A stretch of DNA of 15,984 nt from NORP181 sp047623555 (GTDB lineage Bacteria > Pseudomonadota > Alphaproteobacteria > Rhodobacterales > Rhodobacteraceae), in the NCBI GenBank assembly GCA_047623555.1, contig JBLHMP010000088.1, positions 1 to 15,984 of the forward strand, in the 5' to 3' direction. The notes under the pieces are model-generated. The model was given only the letters and a program-made list of their open reading frames with translations, ran no database searches and was not told the origin of the DNA. The translations under genes and the position numbers were made by a program. Positions 1-7,751 of the stretch are shown here, piece after piece; positions within the stretch are counted from its first letter, which is position 1, and each line of letters opens with the position of its first letter.

Positions 1-813
1 GCTGAGTTGCGCCAACAGGTGCTGGCCCATGCGCCAGACACCGATATCCGCCTGCGCGATACCCTCGGCAACCCTGATGACATCCACATGGTGGCAGTGT
101 CCCGTCTGTCTGATGACCTGCCCGCGCATGTGCGTGTCACCCGGTTGAAACCCGATGCCTCGGCGCGGGAAATAGCCGAATACATGCTGGCCCACATCTT
201 GCGCATCCAACGCAACATGGATGCGCATACGGCCAATCAGACCAAATCACATTGGCACTCAATCCGGCCCCGCTATGCCCCCGATACCGTGGTCGGCGTG
301 CTTGGCCTTGGCCATATCGGCGGACGCACCGCCCGCATGCTGCGCGACATTGGCTTTCAGGTCAAAGGCTGGAGCCGCTCGCCCAAAACCATCGAAGGCA
401 TAGAAACGGTACACGGGCCAGACACCCTCGCCCCGATGCTAAGCACCTGCGATTATGTCGCCGCAATCCTACCCTCAACATCCCAAACCAACGGGCTGCT
501 CAACGCCAAAACCCTAAGCACCATGAAACCCGGCAGCACCCTCCTTAACGCCGGTCGCGGCGCGCTGATAAACCAGGTCGACCTGATCGAATGCTTAAAC
601 ACCGGCCCGCTTGGTCACGCCGTTCTGGACGTTACCAACACCGAACCCTTGCCACCCGAAAGCCCGCTCTGGCGGCACCCAAACATCACAATCACACCCC
701 ATGTCTCAGGCTGGCACCTTGGTGACGCGCTGAAAGACGTCGCAGAAAACCACCGCCGCCTTATGGCAAACGAACAGCTCCTCCACGAAGTTGACCGCGC
801 CCAAGGCTACTAA
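1..813 (+). CDS. D-2-hydroxyacid dehydrogenase, probable glyoxylate/hydroxypyruvate reductase (5' partial)
   Basis: NAD(P)H-dependent reductase of 2-oxoacids. The reading frame is open from base 1 with no convincing start, so the N-terminus (roughly 40 residues of a ~310-residue family) lies outside the window. The 270 visible residues carry a Rossmann motif GLGHIG at about 102-107 of the fragment. The catalytic set follows: Arg in NAGRGAL (~186), Glu in NTEPLP (~215) and His in TPHVSGW (~234). This Arg/Glu/His order is diagnostic for the D-isomer-specific 2-hydroxyacid dehydrogenase family. The motif spacing looks like the GhrA-type glyoxylate/hydroxypyruvate reductases, and the glycine/glyoxylate genes nearby favour that substrate, but substrate cannot be read from the sequence. 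The gene converges on gcvP and shares the hairpin at 866-887. Family is certain; substrate is inferred. Confidence 0.85.
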   Translation, partial: AELRQQVLAHAPDTDIRLRDTLGNPDDIHMVAVSRLSDDLPAHVRVTRLKPDASAREIAEYMLAHILRIQRNMDAHTANQTKSHWHSIRPRYAPDTVVGVLGLGHIGGRTARMLRDIGFQVKGWSRSPKTIEGIETVHGPDTLAPMLSTCDYVAAILPSTSQTNGLLNAKTLSTMKPGSTLLNAGRGALINQVDLIECLNTGPLGHAVLDVTNTEPLPPESPLWRHPNITITPHVSGWHLGDALKDVAENHRRLMANEQLLHEVDRAQGY

Positions 814-818
814 CCCCG

Positions 819-851
819 ATTCCAATTTCTAAAAATATCCCCGCCGGAGGC
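819..851 (-). repeat. Dispersed intergenic element, copy A (GCCTCCGGCGGGGATATTTTT type)
   Basis: Read on the - strand this is GCCTCCGGCGGGGATATTTT followed by TAGAAATTGGAAT. It matches copy B (3795-3828) except for one base change and one indel. It lies just past the stop of the hydroxyacid dehydrogenase and beyond the gcvP terminator. A more diverged copy C lies at 13614-13646. I recall similar sequences between genes throughout Rhodobacterales genomes; the function is unknown to me. Confidence 0.7.
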
Positions 852-855
852 CCCA

Positions 856-887
856 AAATAGAAAATGGCGGGCCCCTTGGCCCGCCA
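856..887 (-). terminator. Hairpin terminator of the gcvTHP operon, probably bidirectional
   Basis: A perfect 9-bp stem (TGGCGGGCC at 866-874 with GGCCCGCCA at 879-887) closes a 4-base loop. On the - strand it is followed directly by TTTTCTATTTT, the form of an intrinsic terminator, about 20 bases after the gcvP stop. On the + strand the stem is followed by CATTCATTTT, a weaker T-tract that may also stop transcripts of the converging hydroxyacid dehydrogenase. Confidence 0.8.
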
Positions 888-908
888 CATTCATTTTCAG
901 TTGGCAAA

Positions 909-3755
909 TCACTCTTCCGCGTCGGCATAATCCTCCATCGGCGGACAGCTACACACCAGATGTCGATCGCCCCAGGCGTTGTCCACCCGGTTCACTGGCG
1001 GCCAATATTTATCAACCCGGAACGCCCCCGGAGGAAAACAGCCCTGCTCGCGACTATACGGCCGATCCCAATCGCTAACCAAATCCTCAACCGTATGCGG
1101 CGCGTTGCGCAGCGGATTATTCTCACCATCCATACGCCCCGCCTCGATCTCGGCAATCTCGGCCCGGATCGCCAACATGGCATCACAGAACCGATCCAGT
1201 TCCGCCTTGGTCTCCGACTCCGTCGGCTCAACCATCAGCGTGCCCGCCACTGGCCAACTCATCGTTGGCGCATGAAATCCGCAATCGACCAGACGTTTGG
1301 CGATGTCATCAACACTCACCCCGGCACTGTCGGCAAACGGGCGCGTATCGATGATACATTCATGCGCCACCCGCCCGGTTTTGCCGCGATACAGCACCTC
1401 AAACGCCCCATGCAGACGGGTCGCGATATAGTTGGCGTTCAAAATCGCCACCCGCGTCGCCTGCGTCAGCCCGTCACCGCCCATCATCAAGCAATAGCCC
1501 CATGAAATCGGCAGCAGCGACGGCGAACCATAGGTCGCAGCCGAAACCGCCCCTTGGGTGCCGCTTTCAGGATCGCTTGGCAAATGTTCGATCAGATGTG
1601 ATTTCACCCCAATCGGCCCCATGCCGGGACCACCGCCGCCATGCGGAATGCAAAACGTTTTATGCAGATTCAGGTGCGAAACATCGCCGCCCAGATCACC
1701 GGGCCGCGACAGACCAACCATCGCGTTCATGTTGGCCCCGTCCAGATACACCTGCCCGCCATGTTCATGCACCAACGCACAAACCTCCATCACGCTTTCC
1801 TCAAACACCCCGTGGGTGCTTGGATAGGTGATCATACAGCCAGCTAGGTTATCGGAATGCAGCTCCGCCTTGGCGCGGAAATCGTCCACATCAATATCGC
1901 CATTCTCAAGCGATTTGATCGTCACGACTTTCCAACCCACCATGGTTGCACTGGCCGGATTGGTACCATGCGCCGACATTGGGATCAGGCAAATATTGCG
2001 ATGCCCCTGACCCTGCGCCCGGTGCCAGCCCGCAATGCTCAGCAACCCGGCATATTCCCCCTGTGCACCCGAATTTGGTTGCATAGAAATCGCATCATAG
2101 CCAGTAATATCACACAATTTAGACGACAGATCGGTAATCATCTCGGCATAGCCCAGCGCCTGATCATCCGGCACATATGGGTGCAACAAGGCAAATTCGG
2201 GCCAACTAACCGGCATCATCTCGGCCGCAGAATTGAGCTTCATCGTACAAGACCCAAGCGGGATCATCGCGCGATCAAGCGCCAAATCACGATCCGCCAG
2301 TCGCCGCATATAGCGCATCATTTCGGTCTCGGCCCGGTTCATGTGAAACACCGGATGGGTCAAAAACTCCGACGTGCGCAGCAAATCATCCGGCAGATGG
2401 TATTCCGCGCTCAGGTCGTCGACCTCCATGACTATGCCAAAGGCCTGCCAAACAGCCTTGATGGTCGCGGGGCGTGTGCGTTCGTCAAGCGTAATCCCAA
2501 CCTTGGTTGTGCCAACTTTTCGCAGATTCAACCCTTCGCGCACAGCCGCCTGCAACACACCACGTTGCAACAGGCCAACATCCACCGTGATTGTGTCAAA
2601 GTAATGCTCCGGCTCAACCTTGAACCCAGCCGCCTCAAGCCCGCGCGCCATGCGTGCAGTTTTGCGATGAATACGCTGCGCAATCGCGGTCAGACCTTGT
2701 GGCCCGTGAAACACCGCATAAAACGACGCCATCACCGCCAGCAAAGCCTGCGCTGTACAGACATTTGATGTCGCCTTTTCGCGGCGAATATGCTGCTCTC
2801 GCGTTTGCAATGACAATCGATAGGCACGGTTGCCATGACTGTCGATCGACACGCCAACAATACGTCCAGGCATTGATCGCGCCAGCTTCGCTTTGGTCGC
2901 CATATAGGCCGCGTGTGGCCCACCGTACCCCATAGGCACGCCAAACCGCTGGGTTGTCCCCACAGCAATATCCGCGCCCATCGCGCCCGGCTCTTTCAGT
3001 AGGGTCAGCGCCAGTGGGTCGGCGGAAATGACCCCAATCGCCTTGGTTTCATGTAGCGCCGTAATCTCATCGGTGAAATCGCGCAGATGCCCATGGGTGC
3101 CGGGATACTGGAAAATCGCCCCAAACACCGCCGATGCATCCATATCATCCGGGTTGCCGATGATGACCTCAATGTTCAAAGGCGCGGCGCGTGTCTGCAT
3201 CACTGCAATGTTCTGCGGATGGCAGTTTTCGTCGACAAAAAATGCGGTGGCTTTCGATTTGGACACCCGATGCGACATGGTCATCGCCTCGGCACAGGCA
3301 GTCGCCTCATCGAGCAGCGACGCGTTGGCAATCTCAAGCCCGGTCAGATCACTAACCATGGTCTGAAAGTTCAACAACGCCTCAAGCCGCCCTTGCGAAA
3401 TTTCGGGCTGATACGGCGTATATGATGTGTACCACGCCGGGTTCTCAAAGATATTGCGCTGGATCGCCGGTGGCGTCACCGTGCCATGATACCCCTGCCC
3501 GATCAACGAGGTCAGAACCTTGTTCTTCTGGGCCACCTGACGCATGTGATACAGCAACTCGTGCTCGGATTTGGCTTTGCCAAAATCAAGCGGCTCTTTC
3601 TGGCGGATTTCAGGCGGCAATGTGTCGTCAATCAGCGCCTCAAGGCTGTCCACACCAACCACTTTCAGCATCTCCGCCATCTCGGTCGGCGACGGCCCAA
3701 TATGGCGACGATTGGCAAAATCATACGGCAAATAATCAATCGGCTTAAACGTCAT
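909..3755 (-). CDS. gcvP: Glycine dehydrogenase (decarboxylating), glycine cleavage P-protein
   Basis: PLP enzyme that decarboxylates glycine and passes the aminomethyl group to the lipoyl arm of GcvH; cytoplasmic. The 948-residue length is that of the single-chain (fused alpha/beta) P-protein. The PLP lysine is K699 in the motif LNLHKTFCIPHGGGGPG, followed by the glycine-rich stretch. The N-terminus (DFANRRHIGPS) and the segment MIPLGSCTMKLN near residue 500 are also typical. An in-frame GTG lies one codon upstream (3758), but the AGAGG Shine-Dalgarno is correctly spaced (6 bases) only for the ATG at 3755. The gene is last in gcvT-gcvH-gcvP and is separated from gcvH by 99 bases holding an intergenic repeat, so it may be translated or processed separately. 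It should be under the glycine riboswitch at 5449-5602. Confidence 0.97.
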   Translation of the reverse strand: MTFKPIDYLPYDFANRRHIGPSPTEMAEMLKVVGVDSLEALIDDTLPPEIRQKEPLDFGKAKSEHELLYHMRQVAQKNKVLTSLIGQGYHGTVTPPAIQRNIFENPAWYTSYTPYQPEISQGRLEALLNFQTMVSDLTGLEIANASLLDEATACAEAMTMSHRVSKSKATAFFVDENCHPQNIAVMQTRAAPLNIEVIIGNPDDMDASAVFGAIFQYPGTHGHLRDFTDEITALHETKAIGVISADPLALTLLKEPGAMGADIAVGTTQRFGVPMGYGGPHAAYMATKAKLARSMPGRIVGVSIDSHGNRAYRLSLQTREQHIRREKATSNVCTAQALLAVMASFYAVFHGPQGLTAIAQRIHRKTARMARGLEAAGFKVEPEHYFDTITVDVGLLQRGVLQAAVREGLNLRKVGTTKVGITLDERTRPATIKAVWQAFGIVMEVDDLSAEYHLPDDLLRTSEFLTHPVFHMNRAETEMMRYMRRLADRDLALDRAMIPLGSCTMKLNSAAEMMPVSWPEFALLHPYVPDDQALGYAEMITDLSSKLCDITGYDAISMQPNSGAQGEYAGLLSIAGWHRAQGQGHRNICLIPMSAHGTNPASATMVGWKVVTIKSLENGDIDVDDFRAKAELHSDNLAGCMITYPSTHGVFEESVMEVCALVHEHGGQVYLDGANMNAMVGLSRPGDLGGDVSHLNLHKTFCIPHGGGGPGMGPIGVKSHLIEHLPSDPESGTQGAVSAATYGSPSLLPISWGYCLMMGGDGLTQATRVAILNANYIATRLHGAFEVLYRGKTGRVAHECIIDTRPFADSAGVSVDDIAKRLVDCGFHAPTMSWPVAGTLMVEPTESETKAELDRFCDAMLAIRAEIAEIEAGRMDGENNPLRNAPHTVEDLVSDWDRPYSREQGCFPPGAFRVDKYWPPVNRVDNAWGDRHLVCSCPPMEDYADAEE

Positions 3756-3794
3756 CACACACCTCTTTCAGAACGCGGGCGCGCTGGCCCCCTC

Positions 3795-3828
3795 ATTCCA
3801 ATTTCCAAAAAATATCCCCGCCGGAGGC
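3795..3828 (-). repeat. Dispersed intergenic element, copy B, between gcvH and gcvP
   Basis: Nearly identical to copy A (819-851). On the - strand it reads GCCTCCGGCGGGGATATTTT and then TTGGAAATTGGAAT, about 40 bases before the gcvP start. It sits inside the operon transcript, so it does not seem to act as a strong terminator here. The CCGCCGGAGG core has short self-complementarity (CCTCCGGCGGGG on -). Confidence 0.7.
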
Positions 3829-3854
3829 TTTTGCCCTCGACGCTTGGTCAGACC

Positions 3855-4214
3855 TTAGCCAATAAAGGCGTTATACTTGGCTTCATCCATGTAATCCGCC
3901 ATAGGCGATGCATCCGATACCCGCATCTTAAAGAACCAACCGGCCCCGGTTGCGTCCTCGTTCACCAGCCCCGGATTTTCCTCAAGCGCCGGGTTCACCT
4001 CGACGATTTCACCATCCAAAGGCGCCAGAATATCGGACGCGGCCTTCACACTTTCGATCACCACGATCTCTTCGTCCTTGGTCACGACGGTGCCAACCTC
4101 GGGCAGTTCTACAAACACCACATCACCCAGTTGTTCGGCGGCATGTGCGGTAATGCCAACAACCATCAGATCGCCCTCTTCGAGCAGCCATTCATGTTCT
4201 TCAGTATATTTCAT
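3855..4214 (-). CDS. gcvH: Glycine cleavage system H-protein (lipoyl carrier)
   Basis: Small lipoylated shuttle of the glycine cleavage system, carrying the aminomethyl group from GcvP to GcvT. It has 119 residues, near the usual 120-130. The lipoyl-lysine is K57 in VVIESVKAASD, set in the standard hammerhead-fold sequence. The N-terminus MKYTEEHEWL and C-terminal KMRVSD segment also match the family. The ATG at 4214 has AGGA 8 bases upstream. It follows gcvT with an 18-base gap and precedes gcvP. Confidence 0.97.
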   Translation of the reverse strand: MKYTEEHEWLLEEGDLMVVGITAHAAEQLGDVVFVELPEVGTVVTKDEEIVVIESVKAASDILAPLDGEIVEVNPALEENPGLVNEDATGAGWFFKMRVSDASPMADYMDEAKYNAFIG

Positions 4215-4232
4215 GTCATTTTTCCTGTTGAA

Positions 4233-5357
4233 TTATCGTTTAAAGTTGGCCGCCACAAGCGGCAGCTTTGTAATTGTAAGAGGCAATCTTTTGCCGCGCA
4301 ATTCGCCATAAACCACCGTCCCCGGTGCGCTCATATCCCTAGGCACATAGCCCATCGCCACCGGTCCGCCGACCGTAGGTCCAAAGCCGCCAGAGGTAAT
4401 TCGCCCTATCACCACACCGCCATCCGTTCCGGCGTATATCTCAACACCTTCGCGCATTGGAGCACGGCCTTCGGGGCGCAATCCAACGCGTTTGCGCGTC
4501 GCTCCGCTATCAATCTGCGCCAGTACAGCCTCGGCACCGGGAAAGCCCCCGGCCCGCTCGCCATCTGTACGGCGGGCCTTTTGGATCGCCCAGATCAGCC
4601 CAGCTTCGGCAGGCAATGTATCAGTGTCGATGTCATGCCCATACAGGCACAGCCCGGCCTCAAGCCGCAGACTGTCACGTGCGCCCAAACCAATCGGCAT
4701 CACGTCGCCGTGCGCCAGCAACGCCCGCGCCAGATCAGTCGCCGCATCCGCAGGCACCGAAATTTCATAGCCATCTTCGCCAGTATATCCCGACCGCGAA
4801 ACCCAGCACTCTGCACCGTTCAGGGTCAGCGTCGCCACATCCATAAACCGCATATCCGCAGCCGCCGGGTTCAACGTGGCCAATACAGCCTCGGCCGCTG
4901 GCCCCTGCAACGCCAGCAACGCCCGGTCCTCAATATAGGTCACTGTGATGGCGGGCTCCAAAGCGGCCCGCATCCGAGCCACGTCGGCCTCTTTGCAGGC
5001 GGCGTTGACCACCACAAACAGATGATCGCCGCGATTGGCGAACATCAGATCATCCAGAATACCGCCAGCCTCGTTCAGAAACAGGCCATAGCGTTGACGC
5101 CCCTCGCCAAGCCCCAGCACGTTCATCGGCACCAATGCCTCAAACGCCGCCGCGATCTGTTCAATAGGTGCGCCGCCCAAAATCACCTGGCCCATATGGC
5201 TGACATCAAACAACCCGGCCCTGGTGCGTGTATGTGTGTGTTCCGCCATGATCCCGGCGGGGAACTGCACCGGCATATCATAGCCGGTAAAGGGCACCAT
5301 CTTGCCGCCCAATTCAACATGCAGCCCGTGCAAAGGTGTAATGCGCAAATCTGTCAT
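4233..5357 (-). CDS. gcvT: Aminomethyltransferase, glycine cleavage T-protein
   Basis: Transfers the methylene group from aminomethyl-GcvH to tetrahydrofolate, releasing ammonia. The 374 residues start MTDLRITPLHGLHVELGGKM and contain the family signatures VPFTGYDMPVQ (22-31), GLFDVSHMGQ (48-57) and GILDDLMF (about 99-106, which contains the conserved catalytic Asp region). SGYTGEDGYEIS near the middle is typical of GcvT and separates it from YgfZ-like relatives. The ATG at 5357 has only a weak GGGGCT upstream. It is the first gene of the operon, with a leader of about 240 bases holding a tandem glycine riboswitch. Confidence 0.97.
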   Translation of the reverse strand: MTDLRITPLHGLHVELGGKMVPFTGYDMPVQFPAGIMAEHTHTRTRAGLFDVSHMGQVILGGAPIEQIAAAFEALVPMNVLGLGEGRQRYGLFLNEAGGILDDLMFANRGDHLFVVVNAACKEADVARMRAALEPAITVTYIEDRALLALQGPAAEAVLATLNPAAADMRFMDVATLTLNGAECWVSRSGYTGEDGYEISVPADAATDLARALLAHGDVMPIGLGARDSLRLEAGLCLYGHDIDTDTLPAEAGLIWAIQKARRTDGERAGGFPGAEAVLAQIDSGATRKRVGLRPEGRAPMREGVEIYAGTDGGVVIGRITSGGFGPTVGGPVAMGYVPRDMSAPGTVVYGELRGKRLPLTITKLPLVAANFKR

Positions 5358-5393
5358 AGCCCCGTCGTCCCATATCTCTGGCCGATCAGATTC

Positions 5394-5446
5394 AAAAAAT
5401 CATCCGGCATCCCAATGCGGCCCGCAGATGCGCGCCGTGCGATGCC
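5394..5446 (-). terminator. Possible expression platform of the glycine riboswitch
   Basis: Just downstream of aptamer 2, on the - strand, GGCATC (5446-5441) can pair with GATGCC (5411-5406), with a near-palindrome TGCGGGCCGCA within the loop. A run of six T follows (5399-5394), separated from the stem by about 6 bases. This could form a conditional terminator, but the stem is short, the loop is large and the T-run does not abut it, so a translational mechanism is also possible. Confidence 0.3.
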
Positions 5447-5448
5447 CC

Positions 5449-5602
5449 CTCTGTCTTTTTGCCTGAGATCGCTATCCCTTCGGCGGACGCCACGGCGCCT
5501 CTCTCCAGAGTCTTGGTCAGTATGCGGTCCCTTTTGCCTGAGAGTTTCCGGGGCGGTTGCTCCTTCGGCACTGGTAACAAAAGAATCCAGTTCTCCCGCA
5601 TA
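5449..5602 (-). promoter_or_regulatory. Tandem (two-aptamer) glycine riboswitch controlling gcvTHP
   Basis: Two consecutive glycine aptamers are visible on the - strand. Aptamer 1 is closed by a perfect 7-bp P1, TATGCGG (5602-5596) with CCGCATA (5527-5521), and contains CCGAAGGAGCAACC and ACTCTCAGGCAAAAGG. Aptamer 2 is closed by CTCTG (5510-5506) with CAGAG (5453-5449) and contains CGCCGAAGGGATAGCG and ATCTCAGGCAAAAAGACAGAG-type sequence. The CCGAAGG and CTCAGGCAAAA-like segments repeated in both halves are the conserved core of this class. The linker between the two P1 stems is about ten bases. Known members usually activate glycine cleavage genes when glycine is abundant; here it lies about 90 bases upstream of gcvT. 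Confidence 0.95.
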
Positions 5603-5611
5603 CTACAGCAC

Positions 5612-5639
5612 ACAATAACGCCCGTACCGATTGGCGCAA
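5612..5639 (-). promoter_or_regulatory. Candidate sigma-70 promoter of the gcvTHP leader
   Basis: On the - strand TTGCGC (5639-5634) and TATTGT (5617-5612) are separated by 16 bases, and the likely start would fall about 10 bases before the first aptamer stem. The position fits well; the boxes match consensus only partly. Confidence 0.4.
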
Positions 5640-5696
5640 GCCGGCAAATCCCGAAATCAACTGCGCGCAAATGCCGCGCCTTGCCCCCCCGGCCTG

Positions 5697-6929
5697 CTAG
5701 TGTCCGCTAAAGACCAGTGTCTGAACCGGCAGGAACATTGCCTGAATCCTTAAAATCAGAGCATGAACGACACCCACGGCATCGATCGCATGCAGCAAAA
5801 CGGCCTTGCCGCCGCCGACGTCGCCGGAGGCAAGCAATTCGTGGTTGCTGGTGTAGACATTTGCGATACATTTACTGCCCTGCAAAACCCCGTCGATCCC
5901 GCCAGCATAAAGTGGCTCCATCGCCACCGTGAGCGTGCCCGGCTGGGTACGCTGTGCCAAATCAACTAGCTGGTCAGATGGGCGCACAGCACCGGCGGCA
6001 ATCACCGACTGCTTATGGACAACAACCATCGGAATGATCGTAAAGGGCTGGGATATGCAGGTAATTTCCGCCAGCATTCCGGGATTGATAACCTGCGCAG
6101 AAATCTGGTTAAAGCCTGCCTGTACTCTGTCAAAACCCAGTCGATCCGGCACCAGTATCCCGGCAGGACGCAGGATCGGGTTGATGTAGTCACCGACCTT
6201 CAGGACAAACTGCAGAATCGTACCATCGGTTCCGGCGTAAACGATCGTCAGGGACTGTTCGACCTCGGCCTGACGCAAAGCGGCTTGCGCGCTTATTTGT
6301 TTCGCCGGCAGTTGTTCGTTCAACCGCGCCTCGGATTCTTTTTGCCCGGCCTGTGCTGCTTTTAGGGACGCACTGCGCGTGGCAACAAGCGCCGATTGGC
6401 GATCAATTTCCTGCCCACTGACAACACCGCTATTGCGTTCACGCAGCTCTAACGTACGGGCCAACTCCAGTTCCGCCTGCTTCATCGAAGCCCGCGCACT
6501 GTCAACTTTGGCGATACTGACCTCTAATGACGCTCCGGCCAGAATGATATCGGCCTCGATCTCGCCTAATTTGGTACGCGCCATCCCCAACGCGGCCTGT
6601 TGGCGGGAATCATCCAGCCGGAAAATTTCGTCTCCGGCTTCTATCCATTGACCATTGACTGCACTAACTTCTGATACCCGACCTGAGGTTTCTGGAAGAA
6701 TGGTGACCGTGCGAAAGGCCAGCGTCACATTTGTTGTCGAAGGGTGAAAGTAAAAAATTGTCGTGATCAGGGACAACGCCAAAATCGCACAGGCCGAGAT
6801 ACCCCAGCGAAGTTCGTACCAGACTGAAAACACAGTGATTTCACTGCCGATCCGTTTGCCCTGAGCATAACGGCGATAAAGGTAGTCCGGAAGAATAGTA
6901 ATCAAAGAACACAGAGTGATTTCTAGCAT
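5697..6929 (-). CDS. HlyD/EmrA-type membrane fusion (periplasmic adaptor) protein
   Basis: Inner-membrane-anchored periplasmic adaptor of 410 residues. The N-terminus has a hydrophobic stretch (about 2-16), a basic loop (YLYRRYAQGKR) and a clear transmembrane segment at about 43-61. The first half of a barrel-sandwich (biotinyl-lipoyl-like) domain follows (about 76-106: SGRVSEVSAVNGQWIEAGD), then a long Ala/Glu/Gln-rich helical hairpin to about 240. The second half motif is AGTDGTILQFVLKVGDYINP, and a beta-barrel region completes the protein. No ABC, MFS or RND transporter and no outer-membrane channel is in the window, so the partner is unknown. The start overlaps closely with the upstream gene (3 bases between stop and ATG), with AAAGGA inside its end, suggesting translational coupling. 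The pairing with a small membrane protein recalls E. coli yiaW-yiaV and yibI-yibH, though the small partner is not clearly of that family. Confidence 0.8.
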   Translation of the reverse strand: MLEITLCSLITILPDYLYRRYAQGKRIGSEITVFSVWYELRWGISACAILALSLITTIFYFHPSTTNVTLAFRTVTILPETSGRVSEVSAVNGQWIEAGDEIFRLDDSRQQAALGMARTKLGEIEADIILAGASLEVSIAKVDSARASMKQAELELARTLELRERNSGVVSGQEIDRQSALVATRSASLKAAQAGQKESEARLNEQLPAKQISAQAALRQAEVEQSLTIVYAGTDGTILQFVLKVGDYINPILRPAGILVPDRLGFDRVQAGFNQISAQVINPGMLAEITCISQPFTIIPMVVVHKQSVIAAGAVRPSDQLVDLAQRTQPGTLTVAMEPLYAGGIDGVLQGSKCIANVYTSNHELLASGDVGGGKAVLLHAIDAVGVVHALILRIQAMFLPVQTLVFSGH

Positions 6930-6932
6930 GAC

Positions 6933-7340
6933 TTAATCCTTTGATCCGGTCTGCTGTGCCGGGGCCTCTGGTTCATCAGCAGGTCTGGAAACAATTTTGT
7001 CCCCTTGCATTGCACGCAGCGATGCCGCGATTGAAGTCAGTGGCCCTTCCAGATCAGGGAAACGCACCAGGGCCAACAAAAGGGCCGCGACCCAGTACAG
7101 GTTTTGGTGGGTGAACAAGGCCAGCAGACCAAGGGTCGCAACCAATGTGAACTGTACCGGACTCAGGTGGTGGGAGATACGTTCGGGCAACGCATGCAGT
7201 CGCAAATAGAGAGTGCCGAGTAACACTGCTGAAATCAGAACAACAACTATGACGCCGGTGAACAGCGGGTCCGAGCCATCAGCGGACGGTATGAACGACG
7301 GAAAGTCGTGCGGTGCCATTTGGTTTATTTCGCCTGCCAT
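6933..7340 (-). CDS. Small inner-membrane protein, partner of the membrane fusion protein
   Basis: I do not recognise a named family. The 135 residues show a transmembrane segment at about 26-46 (LFTGVIVVVLISAVLLGTLY). A second hydrophobic region at about 62-93 is long enough for two close segments broken by THQN. A polar, acidic/proline tail follows (about 112-135). The conserved-looking loop between the segments is LRLHALPERISHHLSPVQ. The ATG at 7340 has GAAGGG about 8 bases upstream. It sits 41 bases after the secreted-protein gene and 3 bases before the membrane fusion protein, so a role in the same envelope complex is likely but inferred only from position. Confidence 0.7.
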   Translation of the reverse strand: MAGEINQMAPHDFPSFIPSADGSDPLFTGVIVVVLISAVLLGTLYLRLHALPERISHHLSPVQFTLVATLGLLALFTHQNLYWVAALLLALVRFPDLEGPLTSIAASLRAMQGDKIVSRPADEPEAPAQQTGSKD

Positions 7341-7381
7341 TTACATCGCCCTTCGTTAGATTTTCTGTTTCGCAAATTACG

Positions 7382-7735
7382 TTACTGCAATATCCAATTG
7401 CCGTCACTGGTTTCGCAGCGTCGCGTGCGAATTTCGCGGGCCTTTTGGGCGCCGTTGGGATGCACAAGGTGACGCAGCAAGACACAGTTTGCCTGTACCG
7501 CGACCAATTGCACGACCCCGTATGAATGGGTGGCATCGTTTTGCCACTGAGTGGTGGCGCCTTTGCGTGGGGTGACCGTCACAAACAATGTCGCGCCCTG
7601 TGCGGTCATAATCGCAAAGTCTTCGGGCGACAGGCCGCTGTCGGACAAGATTTTCGCCATCGATTTGGCGTTGGAAGTTGTGCAGGTCAGACTCGCCGCA
7701 AAGCAAATCAGGCCAGCCAAAAGCAGGTTTTTCAT
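7382..7735 (-). CDS. Small secreted (periplasmic) protein of unknown function
   Basis: The 117-residue product begins with a Sec-type signal peptide (MKNLLLAGLICFAASLTC...), with probable cleavage after SNA at residue 23, leaving a mature protein of about 94 residues. There are two cysteines in the mature part. The C-terminal stretch ending RRCETSDGNWIL loosely resembles the C-terminal end of 17-kDa surface-antigen-type proteins (cysteine, then DG-x-W), but this is too weak to assign a family. It is the first gene of a probable three-gene operon with the membrane protein and membrane fusion protein. A 16-bp tandem repeat lies 16 bases upstream of the start. The Shine-Dalgarno is weak (GATGGGATG). 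Confidence 0.65.
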   Translation of the reverse strand: MKNLLLAGLICFAASLTCTTSNAKSMAKILSDSGLSPEDFAIMTAQGATLFVTVTPRKGATTQWQNDATHSYGVVQLVAVQANCVLLRHLVHPNGAQKAREIRTRRCETSDGNWILQ

Positions 7736-7751
7736 GTGGTGTTCATCCCAT

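Noticed and set aside
1857..2768. A 303-residue open frame on + inside gcvP
   Set aside because: It is the antisense shadow of gcvP, with a low-complexity basic composition and no recognisable motif.
3486..5618. A 710-residue open frame on + opposite gcvP/gcvH/gcvT
   Set aside because: It runs antisense through three certain genes and the riboswitch, has no family resemblance and an Arg/His/Gln-rich composition typical of a shadow frame in GC-rich DNA.
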